Positions 1 through 28,598 of a DNA stretch of 64,000 nucleotides are shown in pieces (the stretch's first letter is position 1; the number at the start of each line of letters is the position of its first letter). The stretch is from Myripristis murdjan. Lineage: Eukaryota; Chordata; Actinopteri; Holocentriformes; Holocentridae. The translations under genes and the position numbers were made by a program. Location of the stretch: positions 12,733,890 to 12,797,889 of the forward strand of contig NC_043986.1 in assembly GCF_902150065.1 (NCBI RefSeq), written 5' to 3'. A model generated the notes under the pieces. That model saw nothing but the letters and a program-made list of their open reading frames with translations. It searched no databases and was not told the origin of the DNA.

Positions 1-469
1 TACAATTACGGATATTTCAGTACATTCATGTCAAGTACATTTTTAATTTTACACATGGTAAAACAAATAAACCAACACTTTTCCTCGAGTCTTATTTTAC
101 TATGTGATTTATTTTCAGTTGTACGATGCATCATCCATTTTGTAAGAAAAATGTCACTAAATGTTTTTGTAGCCTAATAAATACTTCAAGAGGTATTTAC
201 CTTAAATTATTTACATTTACATCAGCCCAATTTGTTTAAAGTTGAATTTCTTAAAACTTCTCAGCCAAATTTAGGACATCTGATTTCAGTGACTAGAGGG
301 AGAATGGGAATGAGAAAAAGAGGTAATTACTGAGTAGTATAATGTAGAGTATGACCGATTAATGAAATATGCAAGTAATGAGATGGGAGTAGAGTATTAT
401 GTGGAAACCATAGCTTTAATGCCTCCTTTGGGGCAAAAAATATATACAGTATATTAGGTGAAAATGCCT

Positions 470-505
<36 letters not shown>

Positions 506-1917
506 ATTTATGGGAAATTTAGCTTTGATCTTTACCTAACACTCAGTTCTGAATGGTGCTGAATAGCCAATATACAGTGACAGGTATTCTTTGTTTCTGT
601 GCATTTTTTTTTTTTTTTTGTTTGTTTTTGTTTTGTCTCATGTTCAGTTTTTCGTAGAATACAAGTTGTGAATTGAGCAAACATGGCAGCACTGTGCCTC
701 TGTGGTTTGCACAGCAAGAAAGTTCTGGGTTCAGATGTGTTTCCCGTGTTGGGCAGGTTTCCCTTGGGTGCTCAGGGTCCCTCTCCTATATGCCAACACA
801 CATAAAAGTCAGGGAAACCGGTGACTGTGAGCATGTGTGTATCTGTGTGGTAGCTCTGCAATTTGTCCGTGGTGTTTCCCTGCCCTGTCCAATGCATGCT
901 GGGATAGGAATCTCCACCCACCCACCCACCATTGGCTTAATACAGGGAGTTCATTAACTTCCCCGGTTTGATGATACTGTAATTAGTCTCTCATTAACAG
1001 TTCACGTCTCCATTTACAGTCTGACACAGTGCCGCCTCCTCGTGTTAAAGTCAGGTTGCAGCTCAGTTGTCTGTGCTGCTTAGCAGGTCGATGGCTGTCA
1101 GAAGCCTCTCATTAACGCGCTGCATGAAACTAAGGTGAAGTCAAGAGCACCGGCCATGTCACCCACACAGCCATCTGTTCCTGAATCCTTCCTCCGGGAG
1201 CTGGAAATCTAAAAACACCGTCACCTAAGCAGCTTCATCTTGACAGTGTGGAGCAAAGTGTCTGGACTCCTCATCCTCTGTCATCATAGAAATGTTTATT
1301 AACTTAATTTCTGCCACCAATTAAGACCATGCTTATTATTTTTACTACAGGCACATGTGTGTGCCAAAATAATCAGGGTGATATTGGTCTTTTGTTAAAT
1401 ATCAGCTATCCCTCCCTTTCCATCCACTTGTGATTTAATGGACTGTAAAAATTGTAAGACCTGCAGTTTTCTTTGCATTTTCATTCATTCAATTAATAGT
1501 TCATCTTTTTATTTATTTATTGTGAGTGAATTTTTATAAGGCAGTAATGTATCCCCATGCTATTGAATAAGTATGGTGGATCTCATTGCACAGCTGCTAA
1601 CCCACTTTCGTTGTAAGGTTTGTGTATTGGAGGAGCATTTGGTCACATGATGTATGCTTTTTCAGGGGCTTTACAACCCTGAGAAATACAGAAATTAAAG
1701 GGAAAACACTGAAAAATCATATGAAAAAAGTAAAAAAAAAAAAAAAAAAAAAGCAAAATAAGAGCAATATTATTCTACTGGTGAAAGGTAAAGTTTTCCA
1801 TGTCTCTGGAATGAACCTATTTTGTGCATTAGGCACATTCCTACATAATTATGTTGGTAAGTCATAAGTCATGTATTATTCAATATACAGTAGTTCATTC
1901 ATTGAATTATATGTATA

Positions 1918-1922
<5 letters not shown>

Positions 1923-1967
<45 letters not shown>

Positions 1968-1972
1968 ATTAT

Positions 1973-2009
<37 letters not shown>

Positions 2010-2023
2010 CAGATAGATAGAGA
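1923..2023. repeat. compound (TG)n and (GATA)n microsatellite
   Basis: About 20 TG units (1923-1963) are followed after a short AT-rich spacer by about 11 GATA/GACA units. This is plainly visible simple sequence. GATA arrays are common in fish genomes and are often polymorphic. Confidence 0.95.
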
Positions 2024-2588
2024 TATGGGGCTAATAAGAACTTTATAGCACAAATTGAAATAGGCTTGCTATTCATTTTTAATTCTGTGAGCTCTTTCTT
2101 ACCATTGAAATGATGCTGCTGATTACAGCCTCTCGCTCCTTCTTCATTGTTACCACAAGAGGGCGCTGGTTCCACACACTTCTGCTGACTGAGAAGTGCT
2201 CTCATTAAATACCAATCACATAGTTCATCAATAATCCTCAGTTAAGCAGTTTGCACCAAGAAGACAGGTTTACATTTTTCATACTGTTTTCACATTGATT
2301 GCACAGCTTCCATTTGTTTTGTTTTGTTTTTGATGAGATAATTTATTTAAAGCAATGATAAAGAATCTCATTAAATTGTCCTGGAGAATTTGCAATGATC
2401 GCGGTCTCTGTGCTCAGCAATTTTAGCCACCAGGTCTGACTCTGACGGTGCTACATACTATAGCTCCATGTAAATGAGTCTGGCTGACCCTCTTGTCAGC
2501 ACTGAACAGCCACGGTCTCCATCATGTTTTTCAGCGAGCGTCCAGGCTGTATTTAGAAAGCTATTGTTATGTAAAAACCCAGTGAGCC

Positions 2589-2670
2589 TGTAGATAAGAG
2601 ACAGAGACAGAGAGAGGGAGAGACACAGAGAGAGAGACATAGAGAGACGGAGAGAGAGAGGGATGTGGGG
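2589..2670. repeat. imperfect (GA)n purine tract
   Basis: An 80-base purine-rich stretch made of GAGA and GACAGA units on the + strand. It is simple sequence with no coding potential, although the minus-strand frame through it reads as a leucine/serine artefact. Confidence 0.85.
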
Positions 2671-3416
2671 GGGCTGTTGGAGGGTTTCCATATGTGCTGT
2701 CATCTGCATTTCTGGACCGGCTCTCTGGGATGATCGCCCAAAACTGGCTCCTACATTACATAAACCTCTCACGAAAAGCTGTTTTTTTGTTGTTACCCAT
2801 AAGGGCTCATGTTAATTTTCATGTTGATGTTATTTACAGCACAGAGGGTCCCTTTGCTTTTCCTGCTTGTCTCTAAACCATAACCACATAGTAATGTCAC
2901 TGGATAAGTCAATATAGTCAATATATGGATTAATTTCTGCTGATTTTTACAGTATATGACATTTTTTTGTGATGTTTGGTTTCACTGTTCTTTCATTTGA
3001 TTATAAGCGTCGTGTCCCTTGTGTGATGACGAAAAGCAATTCTCAGTCTAGTCAGCCACTTTCCCTCCTTCTCTAGTCCTTCTTTATTTCCCCTTGGAGA
3101 ATTTGCAACCCAGTGGCTTGTTTTCCAAGAATACCTTGGCTCTCAGCACAGGCTGCTCTGTCACTACTGTCTTCATCACACTGTCACTCCCAGGCGTCTG
3201 TCTCTCCGTGTTTGTGTTTGGTTTTATTTTTTTATTTTCATTTTTTTATTTTTTTAATATTCAGCTGCAGGTCCCTGAGGAATGACACTGCATGCTCTTG
3301 ATGTTTTTTGTTATTTCATTTCCCACTGTGACCACTACTTTTCTCCCTACTGTGTTTTCTCACACATGGGTTTGTGGTTGTCATGGCAACAGGGCAGGCT
3401 AGAGCTCTGTGCCACT

Positions 3417-3444
3417 ATGTGTGTGTGTGTGTGTGTGTGTGTGT
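3417..3444. repeat. (GT)n microsatellite
   Basis: About 14 GT units, about 490 bp upstream of the ampd2 start codon. Confidence 0.95.
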
Positions 3445-3714
3445 TTGTGCATGACAGGGGGGAAGCCGAGCCTCTTCATCACGCCCCCGGCCTCCGTCAA
3501 CACTGCAGCTCAGGGATGGGAGTCTTTCGGGGGCGGAGCCTGTTACACTGCAGCATGAGAGCAGTGGGATGCTCCGCAGCCCCACGCTGGACCAACCAGT
3601 TTGGAAATCCCTCCTCACAGACACGTACCACATTAATACCCACCCACCCATATATACACACATGCACGTACAACTCCCCCACTGCAATCAAAACCCCCTG
3701 AAGCTCTCAGCATC

Positions 3715-3845
3715 TGTGCTGCATCTCCTCTCCTCCCCTCTCTCTCTGTTCCTCCTCTGTCTATCCGCTACATTTCTTCTCCTCCTCTCTCTGTCCTCTC
3801 CTCCTCATCCTCCTCCTTCTCCTCCTCCTCTCTCACTCTATAGCC
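3715..3845 (+). promoter_or_regulatory. CT-rich tract, probable ampd2 promoter/5' UTR region
   Basis: A nearly pure C/T stretch of clustered CTCCTC and CTCTCT units ends about 85 bp before the ampd2 ATG. Pyrimidine-rich tracts like this often surround initiator or TOP-like start sites in TATA-less promoters. No clear TATA box was seen. Its regulatory role is inferred from position only. Confidence 0.35.
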
Positions 3846-3929
3846 GCCTGACGCTCCGGTCTCTGCAGTTCTGACTCACGTAGCTTTTCTTTTCCTTGTC
3901 CACGCCAAGCTGAAGCACAAGCTGGGAAT

Positions 3930-20564
<16,635 letters not shown>

Positions 20565-21896
20565 GGGCGCGGCGCAACACAGGAGAAATTCAAATTATAT
20601 CCCCTATTTTCACACTGGGACTTTATATGGATTTGGGAACATATCTCGCCTTTGAAAAGAAAAAAACTTTGTTACAAAAAGACTGTGAGAGTCGAGTGTG
20701 GCAATGTGAGAGAAGACCTACAATCTGTGTACCCAAGTGTTTATTTTGTTTTGTTTTTACTTTGTTTTATTGATTTACTCTTTGTTACAGATGAATTTGT
20801 CACGGTGATTTCATTATGGTTGTTAATCTATTTATTTGAAAGTGATTATTTTCATTGTATGTGGCCACATTCTGTCAGTGTTTATGTACAAAGTTTGATA
20901 TGTGTTTTCTATAGGCAGTCATGGACAATAACATATCCTTATTTCAGCGCTCACCATCTTGACATTCTGATGAAAATGATGCATGGGACATCACACACTG
21001 ACTAATGGAGTGACAGGAGAAAATATCTGAATAACATGTCCAAGAAATTTGTAGCATAAGAGCCTCTAACTCTGCACCAAATCGCTGGCCTTTTCGCTGA
21101 AAGTTGTTGGACTTGTGAGCCCAATAATGTGCGAGAATCAAGCCTACATTTAATTCTCAAATTAAAACCACACATATTTTTGTTTCTGGCAAGAGCCTCC
21201 TCTGAAACCAACCACAGGACAATAGATGTACCTCATACTGTATGTCTGGGAGAGAGAGAGAAAAAAAGCATTTCTCCTAACATATCTGCTACTTCATTAT
21301 TGTTGCTGCTGGTGTCAGTTTTTATTACCATCCTTTGCACAAGCTGCTCCTTGCGTGTATCTATATTCTTGCTATTTTTCAGTCTCTACAGTGGTTTCAA
21401 TGGGGTTGCATGAAGGCACGTCACCGTGTTTATTTCTGGTGTAACACTGCCGCTCCGGTAACATTTGGCTCTGACTCATTTGTAGTATCTGATTATAGTG
21501 ACTCTCATCTTGTGACATGGTTACTTTGAACTAACCCATGTGTGATATCGATCCCGTGGATACAGTTTTAAATGTATGGCTGTCATTGCGAACATTTCTG
21601 AGTCATACTACAGTGAATGGTGCATGGTCAGTTCCTCCATATTTCACTCCATAAAGTTCAACCAGTGCCAAAAACCTGACGATTTGAACAGCTGACCTTT
21701 TTCGAGAACTTGCATAATGGAGGTGAGGGTCAGCGAACTTACAAAACCCTTTTGTTTCCTTCCCTGCAAACTCATGCCTTTGGTTTCCAGTCCTGAATAT
21801 CATTACTTGTTGCCTCTCCAAAGCATTGTGTCCCCCCACTGACTTTTATGTGCTGTTTGTGATATATTATTCCATGACATAATTGTGTCTGAGAAA

Positions 21897-21902
21897 AATA
21901 AA
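21897..21902 (+). terminator. ampd2 poly(A) signal AATAAA
   Basis: A canonical AATAAA lies 1.33 kb after the ampd2 stop codon with a T/G-rich stretch following. It is the best-placed signal for the 3' end. Another AATAAA-like site lies near 22054. The 3' UTR in between shows no long open frame. Confidence 0.6.
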
Positions 21903-22144
21903 AATGTCTCCTTCACCTTGCAGCACTTGCAACTGATTTTCTGGGTTTCTGTAAATGTGTTAAATCAAAAGAGTAATTGGTCAATAATGCAGCTGTTTAC
22001 ATTCCTAATGAGAGCGAATAGTGATAAATGAGCTCACCACTGAAGAATTGTCATAATAAAGTAAATTAGTAGGGATCCTTTGGGAAATTGGACCAGACAC
22101 ACTGGTGCTTTCCCTTCATCTTCCTTTTACAGCAGCTGTGTATG

Positions 22145-22202
<58 letters not shown>

Positions 22203-23456
22203 TGAACATGAACAGAGAATACATTGTCTGGTGTCTCCGTATTAAGGCCGTTGCCCTCCAGCTCTCGGTGGGTCAGAGCGAGCAGGCAGCAACACTGAGT
22301 ACAACCTTTCATCATATTCCACAGAATAAAAGGACAAAACTCTGGCTGCGCAAACTAATTCAGAGAATAATACGCTTGTAGCTCACACAAAAATCTGTCG
22401 TATATAATGAGCCTAAATCACAGGATTATGTTTAACTCATGACCTTTTAGTATAGTTTGCAGTTAAACAATTTCCAGTACAGTGACTTTATAGTCACCTT
22501 GTCCAATTAATGGCACTTTTTTAAACATCTCATTTGATATTTTCTATATATTTTTGTGGTATCCTTTACATTACTACAATATTAGTATTAGTACAATATT
22601 TAGTAGTAGTAGTAATGGGAGTATATATGGTAGTGGTATTTTTCTTCAGTCATCACACACAATACAATAAGTATAAACAGTACATACAATATACAACCTA
22701 TTATACAATAAGTACAACAGTCTAATCAGTATACTGTCAACAAACTATTTAAGAGAAAGTTAAGTAATGACTGAAAAAACAATGGCGTAATGCTTACATA
22801 TCCCTGTCCTACATTTTCAATTTAAGCTATCTTCCAGAAATGAAAAAATAAGTAAAATCAGTCACACTTGTAACCCTCAAAAATGTTAAAAACCAAAGGC
22901 GACTTACACATTCTTCCATTTGTACTATCATTATTCCATAATTAAACCCCAACAACAGAAATACATCTTTTTGTACAGTAAGTTTACCAACATCTCTCAA
23001 ATCAGATTTGTACTCCTGTATAAAAAAAAATACAATTTTGTGCAAGGTGTGGCAGTGACTTTGTTTTACCTCTAAACATAATTTGCATTACTTTATAATA
23101 CACCAAATCAATAAATTTCACAGCATGGGATTTTTTTTTTTTTCCTTAAGGGTCAGCGGGGTCCATAGACGAGTTGTGACGCTGTATGATTTATCAGGAT
23201 TTACAGAACCTCTGACTATTTCTCATTCTCAGGTTCACTCTGGTCAGGCCACAACAACAGGTGAGCAAGAAAAGAAACGTGACCTTTCCCCTACACTCAT
23301 GGAAGTCACTAGAATTCAGACAACACCTGCACGGTGCTGGTTGTCATTCACCAGGAAACACACCGGGAACATGTTTGAAGTGTGACAACTAGCTCCTTTA
23401 GCGCCGAGTACGAGTTTCTGTATTTGCACTGCGAGCTAGTTTAATATTTATATTAA

Positions 23457-23496
<40 letters not shown>

Positions 23497-23535
23497 ATTG
23501 CTCACCCGCCCACCTCCTCCCCTCCCTCACAGGCT
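21903..23535. other. ampd2-gstm intergenic region
   Basis: No gene was recognised. The stretch contains a (TG)n array of about 27 units (22147-22201), AT-rich sequence with TAGTAG and ATACAATA repeats (22560-22740), and an A run at 23464-23493 directly before the hAT insertion. Confidence 0.6.
22147..22201. repeat. (TG)n microsatellite
   Basis: About 27 uninterrupted TG units between ampd2 and gstm, the longest dinucleotide array in the window. Confidence 0.95.
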
Positions 23536-23543
23536 GCAAGAAC

Positions 23544-24122
23544 CAGGGTTGCCAAGTCCGCGTTTTTTCCGCCAAATTGGGCTACTTTTTAAGAGTAGCC
23601 GCGGGTAACAAATTTTGTCCGCGGGTTGGGCTTGGGCAGACATGAATAAAGATTCATATTTTGAATGACTAATGTTTATACGCAAATCCTGTCAAACTGA
23701 CTCCGGGCCAGATCAGCATATAAACTATCCACATATGTCACATGCTCCACAGACAAATAATATGCCAAGGCTGTGTGAGGCCACTCAGCACGTCTAATCA
23801 TATCATCAGCACCACTCGTGCCCAGTGCCTGTCAGCTGAAGTAAGGTATCCCATATTATATTTTAAGTTCTGATATACTGTAAATTAAATAGGTGAAAGA
23901 ACTGTTGCCTTTAATGTTTATGGTGTTTTTTATAGATATTATAGTGCATTTGCTGCAATGCTGTTGGACTTTAAAAGCAACATATGTGGATTTTTATGGG
24001 CATATTTTGAGTTCTGGTATTGGGCTGATTTTTGGGCCCTTTTTATACCAGGTTGGGCGGGTTTTGGGGTGGTTTTGAATTTGCTGTTTGGCTGCTTTTG
24101 TCTCACAGACCTGGCAACCCTG
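23544..24122. mobile_element. hAT-type MITE with perfect 8-bp target duplication
   Basis: The element begins CAGGGTTGCCAAGTC and ends with the inverse of CAGGGTTGCCAGGTC (14 of 15 matching). It is flanked on both sides by GCAAGAAC (23536-23543 and 24123-24130). An 8-bp duplication with CAGGG-starting ends is the hallmark of hAT transposons. At 579 bp it has no transposase frame, so it depended on a partner element. Its 3' end lies 86 bp before the gstm ATG, so it sits in the proximal promoter or 5' UTR. The perfect duplication suggests a fairly recent insertion. Confidence 0.9.
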
Positions 24123-24207
24123 GCAAGAACCAACCTTTCTCCCTCTCTCTCGCTGCAGCTGCTGGTGTAGTCGCTTCACTTCACTCGGCCACAGAAAGTG
24201 ATTCAAC

Positions 24208-25852
24208 ATGACCATGAAACTGGCATACTGGGATATCCGCGGGGTAAGCAAACATAAATTCCCACTAAAATAACATTGTTGTCATGTTGCAGCGCCATGG
24301 CTACCGCCGCTGCAGCTGCTGCTGGATGCCCATCGCGGTCGGTCGGTCGGACACTTTTCTCTTCCAGGAGCCGCCGCCAGCCGTGTCGCCTCTCGGCGGA
24401 GACTTTCATGTTTCATTCCGCCGGACGTCATTTGTTTCAGTGTGTCGCGCGTTGCATTGTGAAAAGTGTAGCCGCACGTCGCGCAGTCATCCTCGCGCTC
24501 CGTGTTTATGTAACAGTGGAATATGTGCCGCCGTGTGCACGTGCGGTCAATGAGCAGAGAGCCGGGGTTTCAAATGGACTCAAAAGGTTTTTGTTCTCTG
24601 ATCCAGCACTGAGCCTGTAGCGGGGTGCGCTTGACGTGCAGCAGCGTGACAGGATTTGTGCGCAAAATGTGTTAACTCGATTCAGTGTGGAAGGCGAGAC
24701 ACACAGGGTGTTTTAATACATTGTTTTAGCAAGTGTGCGTGTGTTTGAGAGAGAGAAAATAGAGCCTCCACTGAAAGCCACTTCTCGAATGAACTGTGTC
24801 AAACTAAAATCAAGAATTCTCCTTTTGAAGCTTTTCTTTTTCCATTCCTCCTCCGTGCAGCTTGCCCAGCCAGTCCGCCTGCTGCTGGAGTACACCGGCA
24901 GCAAATATGAAGACAAGTTCTACGTCTGCGGTGAAGGTAGCTCACTACAGTTATATTTTAATGAAAGCATGATCACAAGTTCACAAGATGAACTGCCGCT
25001 GTGTCACACATGATCCTACTCTGTTATGCAACCCACTTATCTCCCACACAGCTCCCAACTACGACAAGAGCTGCTGGTTTGATGAGAAACACAAACTTGG
25101 GATGGATTTTCCCAATGTAAGTTTACCTAATGTTAATTATAATGGAATCTAATGGTTATTGCATTAGGTTAATTACATAATAGCCATAATAGTAAGCTTT
25201 ATTTATATAGCACCTTTAAAAAGTTTACGAAGTGCTTCTGTATTGCCAAACATGGGCAATACAGAATTATGGTGAAGTAAAATAATGTTAAAACAGGAAA
25301 ACAGAAGATACAAAACACAGTAGAGAGAAAACAGAGGGATGTTAAGATGGTAAAAGATGTAAAAAAGCAAGAGAAACAGCAAAAAAAAAAAAAAAAAAAA
25401 GGTTATACTGATGATATTAATGGTATTTCACTACAGCTGCCCTATCTGGAGGATGGAGACAGAAAGATCGTGCAGAGCAATGCCATCTTGAGATACATCG
25501 CTCGCAAGCACAACCTCTGTAAGTACTCTGTGTACTCCACAGCATTTATTATAATTTAATTTACTTATCCTTTATTTAGCCAGGAAAAGTCCCAGGGCAG
25601 CACAGTTAGTTTCACATAAAAAGCAGTTTCGCAGCAACTTGTTTCCTTCACAGCAGTTTGTGAGAGACCTTTAAAGATATTCAAAGAAGGGAGCACTTCC
25701 ATATTGTGCAGCTCGTTCCAGGCCCAACGTGCATAAAAGGAGAAAGCAGTTCTGTTTGTGTATATTGTGGTCTGAAATATGCAGTAATGTATTCCTGCAG
25801 ATTTCAGGGTTTCAGACTCTTATATTCTCATTTTTAAGTGAACACAATTGTG

Positions 25853-25887
<35 letters not shown>

Positions 25888-28186
25888 GTGGCTTTTGCTA
25901 ATATTTCAGTTCTCATTCCTTGAATATTTCTCCTCTGACTCCTCTGACTCCAGGTGGGGAGACGGAGGATGAGAAGGTGCGGGTCGACGTCTTGGAGAAC
26001 CAGGCGATGGATTTCCGAAATGGGTTCGTGATGCTGTGCTACACTGACTTTGTGAGTAACAAACGTAAAGCTGCGTTCACTGTAGCTGTGCAAAAGAAAT
26101 GATGCAGCTGAGAACTGCAAGAACATATCATCACATTATGTTATGAAATCTACATTTTAGTGCATTGTGCTAATTCAGTTTGAATAAAGTGTCAATTTGA
26201 ACAAATTGTTTTTTGAGCCACACTGTCATTTAATTTATCCTGTACAGACTTAAAGTATATAATATTTTTAAGCTGTATTATTTAAATTACAGTTTCACTC
26301 AGTTCTGTTGAGTATTTCAATATATTATGATACAGTTTGTGATACATTATTCATATTGTATGGTGAGGTCTTTGCGAGGGAGACACAATGATATTGGCAC
26401 GTCTTCGGCATTGACTGATACTGGCTTTAAAAAGAAATATCGGTATTGTCCTGAAACTGAAAATATCTGCTGATGTGATGTGCCAATATGTGAAATAGGT
26501 CAAGGTCAGGTGAAACAGGTGGTTGTGGCTGCTGTCAGCAATGTCTCAGGGAGAGCTTCATCCAAACCTGTTTAAGTAGGATGAATCTTAGTTTTGTTTG
26601 AAATGAATGTTATGTAAAATTAAATATGCCGTGTTTTACATAACCTAAGCTGAAGCAGTTCTCTTATTATTCCGAGTGAATATGTACAACAGCATCGTGT
26701 GTTATGTCTGCGTCTGCCAGTGGGCCATCACAATAAGAGCAGGTGTAATAATATGTTAGCTCCACTACAGGAGAGGCCTGATGTTTTCTGCAGTCAGGTG
26801 GAACAAAAACATGTGCATATATCAACATCAGAAATCAGCCAAAAGTCCTGGAAAATATTGGCAAAAAAATCCAATATCCTGCATCCCAAGTCCTTGCCAA
26901 TACCAAACCCCATCGTTATTACCACTGAATGTGTCCTTTCCAAGCTCTGAAACTTCACGAATTGTCTCTGCATATTTCCTTGATTTCAGGACAAGATGAA
27001 GCCGGGCTACCTGGAGCGTCTGCCAGGCACGCTGAAGCAGTTCTCAGAATTCTTGGGAGACAGAAAGTGGTTTGCTGGTGATAAGGTATGTAATCTCTTT
27101 TCTAAATTTAAAATCTTGAATTGAGCCTTTTTTTGCTTGCTGTAAACACGTTAATTTGAACGTGCTCTATCTCAGATCACATTTGTGGACTTCATCATGT
27201 ACGAGCTGTTGGACCAACACAGGATGTTTGAGCCCAAGTGCCTGGACGACTTCAAGAACCTCCGAGATCTGCTGGACCGCTTTGAGGTCAGGGCGCTCAC
27301 TTGATTATTGTCTCGGATACACACCACACATCTGCGTGCCTTTGGGAAGAAAGCAGGAATTTGCTCATCCACAGTTTGGCAAGCGCTCAAAGTTGCAGAA
27401 TATGACGAATCCTGCATAGTAAAATCTAAAATGTGTATGAATGGCTGTTGTGCTGGTTTTCTACCGTGACTCACCTAGCCCTTTTCCTCACCTGTATGTA
27501 TACCCAACTGATGTTTACTTTTACAGTATAGCATTACTCATGGATGGCCAGTGAATGGCATCTCAACAAAGCACCATTGTAAAAATGTGTTTGCATGTCA
27601 GTATAGGCACATGTAACTGCATGGAGCTGGGTATATGTTGCATATTACACAGTGCAATAATATAAACAACTGAACCGGTTAATTAATCAAACTGCTGCAC
27701 AGCACAGATTATAATTGCTTATCTCAGATTTCTACAAGTCAGTAATAAAGACTGCGAGTGTTTTTGAGCCATCCTGAACAACAAATTGGGATATTTTGTC
27801 TGGATTTAGCAGTGACATCCAGTTATTTCTTGATATGCCATCGACCCCGATGAGCTAACAAACACATTTAGCTTGATTGCACCAGTGATATAAAATGCCT
27901 TATTTGCATTATTTTTCTGAACTTCTACGTGCAGTATCTAAAAGTTGTGCATACTCTGGGGCATTTTTTAAATAGAAATATGTACCATATGTCTGAAATT
28001 CTACCCATATGGTTCATTAATCAATCAAGCAAATTTTCTTCTGCGATTTGTGAAAATTAAGTCTTAACTACAATTTGCTTTCTCAACCAGGCCCAGGAGA
28101 AGATTGCTGCATACATGAAGTCAAACCGATTCATGAAGAGCCCGGTCAATAACAAGATGGCCAAATGGGGAAACAAGAAAGAGTAA
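24208..28186 (+). CDS. gstm: glutathione S-transferase, mu class (8 exons)
   Basis: It is a cytosolic dimeric enzyme that conjugates glutathione to electrophiles in detoxification. The exons are 24208-24243, 24861-24936, 25052-25116, 25437-25518, 25954-26051, 26990-27085, 27176-27286 and 28091-28186. The protein has 219 residues, which is normal for the class, and the sizes of the 96- and 111-nt exons match mammalian GSTM genes. The N-terminal thioredoxin-like domain starts MTMKLAYWDIRG with the catalytic Tyr7. Glutathione contacts are visible in LPYLEDG (60-66) and QSNAIL (72-77). The helical C-terminal domain follows. The first ATG gives the family N-terminus. A second in-frame ATG is two codons later. 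The gene sits between ampd2 and eps8l3 exactly where the human GSTM cluster lies, but there is only one copy. Intron 1 is CpG-rich. Confidence 0.96.
24276..24660. promoter_or_regulatory. CpG-dense segment in gstm intron 1
   Basis: CG dinucleotides are far denser here than in the flanks, with tandem GGTCGGTCGG near 24335-24350 and several CGCG sites. The segment starts about 70 bp after the start codon. It probably belongs to an unmethylated CpG island continuing from the gstm promoter. No frame in it fits the protein. Confidence 0.45.
25195..25345 (-). repeat. LINE 3'-tail-like interspersed repeat
   Basis: CTTTATTTATATAGCACC followed by AAGTGCTT is the reverse complement of the tail AAGCACTT...GTGCTATATAAATAAA, also seen in + orientation at 33230-33290. 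Such tails mark L2-like LINEs and dependent SINEs in fish. It lies in gstm intron 3. The inner boundary is approximate. Confidence 0.45.
25381..25400. repeat. poly(A) tract before gstm exon 4
   Basis: About 20 A residues end 36 bases before the exon 4 acceptor, replacing most of the usual pyrimidine-rich approach. The reading frame across the junction is still normal. Confidence 0.85.
25555..25745. repeat. interspersed repeat fragment
   Basis: The motif TCCTTTATTTAGCCAGGAAA, followed by a segment ending near TTCCAGGCCCA, resembles a dispersed teleost repeat. A weaker relative begins near 41905 (CCTTTATTTATCCAAG). Family and limits could not be fixed by eye. Confidence 0.35.
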
Positions 28187-28526
28187 AGCACCGTTCACAC
28201 CGCAGAGGTTCAGCGTTAACAACGTTCAGTAGTTTCATCATCATGAAAATTCAGAAAGAGGAGGCGGTCTGTCCCGTTAGTGTCTTGTTATAAATGATGT
28301 TCCCTTCTCTGTGTAGCTCAGACAGTCGGTGCCAACTCTAAAACCTATTTTTTTTTTTTTTTAATTAAATGATTTGAATCAGAATTTTATACAAAGCTGG
28401 GTTTGTACTGAGATTGTCAAATAAGTCTAGGGTTTTTGTTTGACTTAAAGCACTTGATTTACTTAATCTTTATATTTTTGAGACATTCTGGCACAGAACA
28501 GCGTGTCTTTGAATTGATTTTGTTTG

Positions 28527-28532
28527 AATAAA
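28527..28532 (+). terminator. gstm poly(A) signal AATAAA
   Basis: A canonical AATAAA lies 341 bp after the gstm stop. It is only about 60 bp from a candidate eps8l3 signal on the opposite strand. Confidence 0.75.
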
Positions 28533-28592
28533 GACATGGAAAATGTTACCAAGCTAGATTTCATCATCGATGAATCACATCATCCCGATTTG

Positions 28593-28598
28593 TTTATT
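28593..28598 (-). terminator. candidate eps8l3 poly(A) signal
   Basis: TTTATT on the + strand reads AATAAA on the minus strand, 584 bp beyond the eps8l3 stop. A second candidate is at 28787-28792, 390 bp beyond the stop. Which of them is used cannot be decided from sequence. Confidence 0.45.

Larger units (their letters stand above)
1..3929. other. non-coding DNA upstream of ampd2
   Basis: No exon could be built here on either strand. The short open frames are broken by simple repeats and show no family motif. The region holds a run of about 30 T (472-501), a shorter T run near 607-619, an A run near 1731-1752, (TG)n and GATA microsatellites around 1923-2023, a GA-rich tract near 2589-2670, a (GT)n tract near 3417-3444, and a GC-richer, then CT-rich stretch from about 3470 to 3850 next to the ampd2 start. 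The last part is the likely promoter and 5' UTR zone of ampd2. In human the neighbour on this side is GNAT2, which is not seen in the window. Confidence 0.6.

Noticed and set aside
24276-24620. Open frame in the gstm first intron
   Set aside because: The frame is open because of high GC, not coding. It includes an alanine run and sits between well-defined gstm exons 1 and 2.
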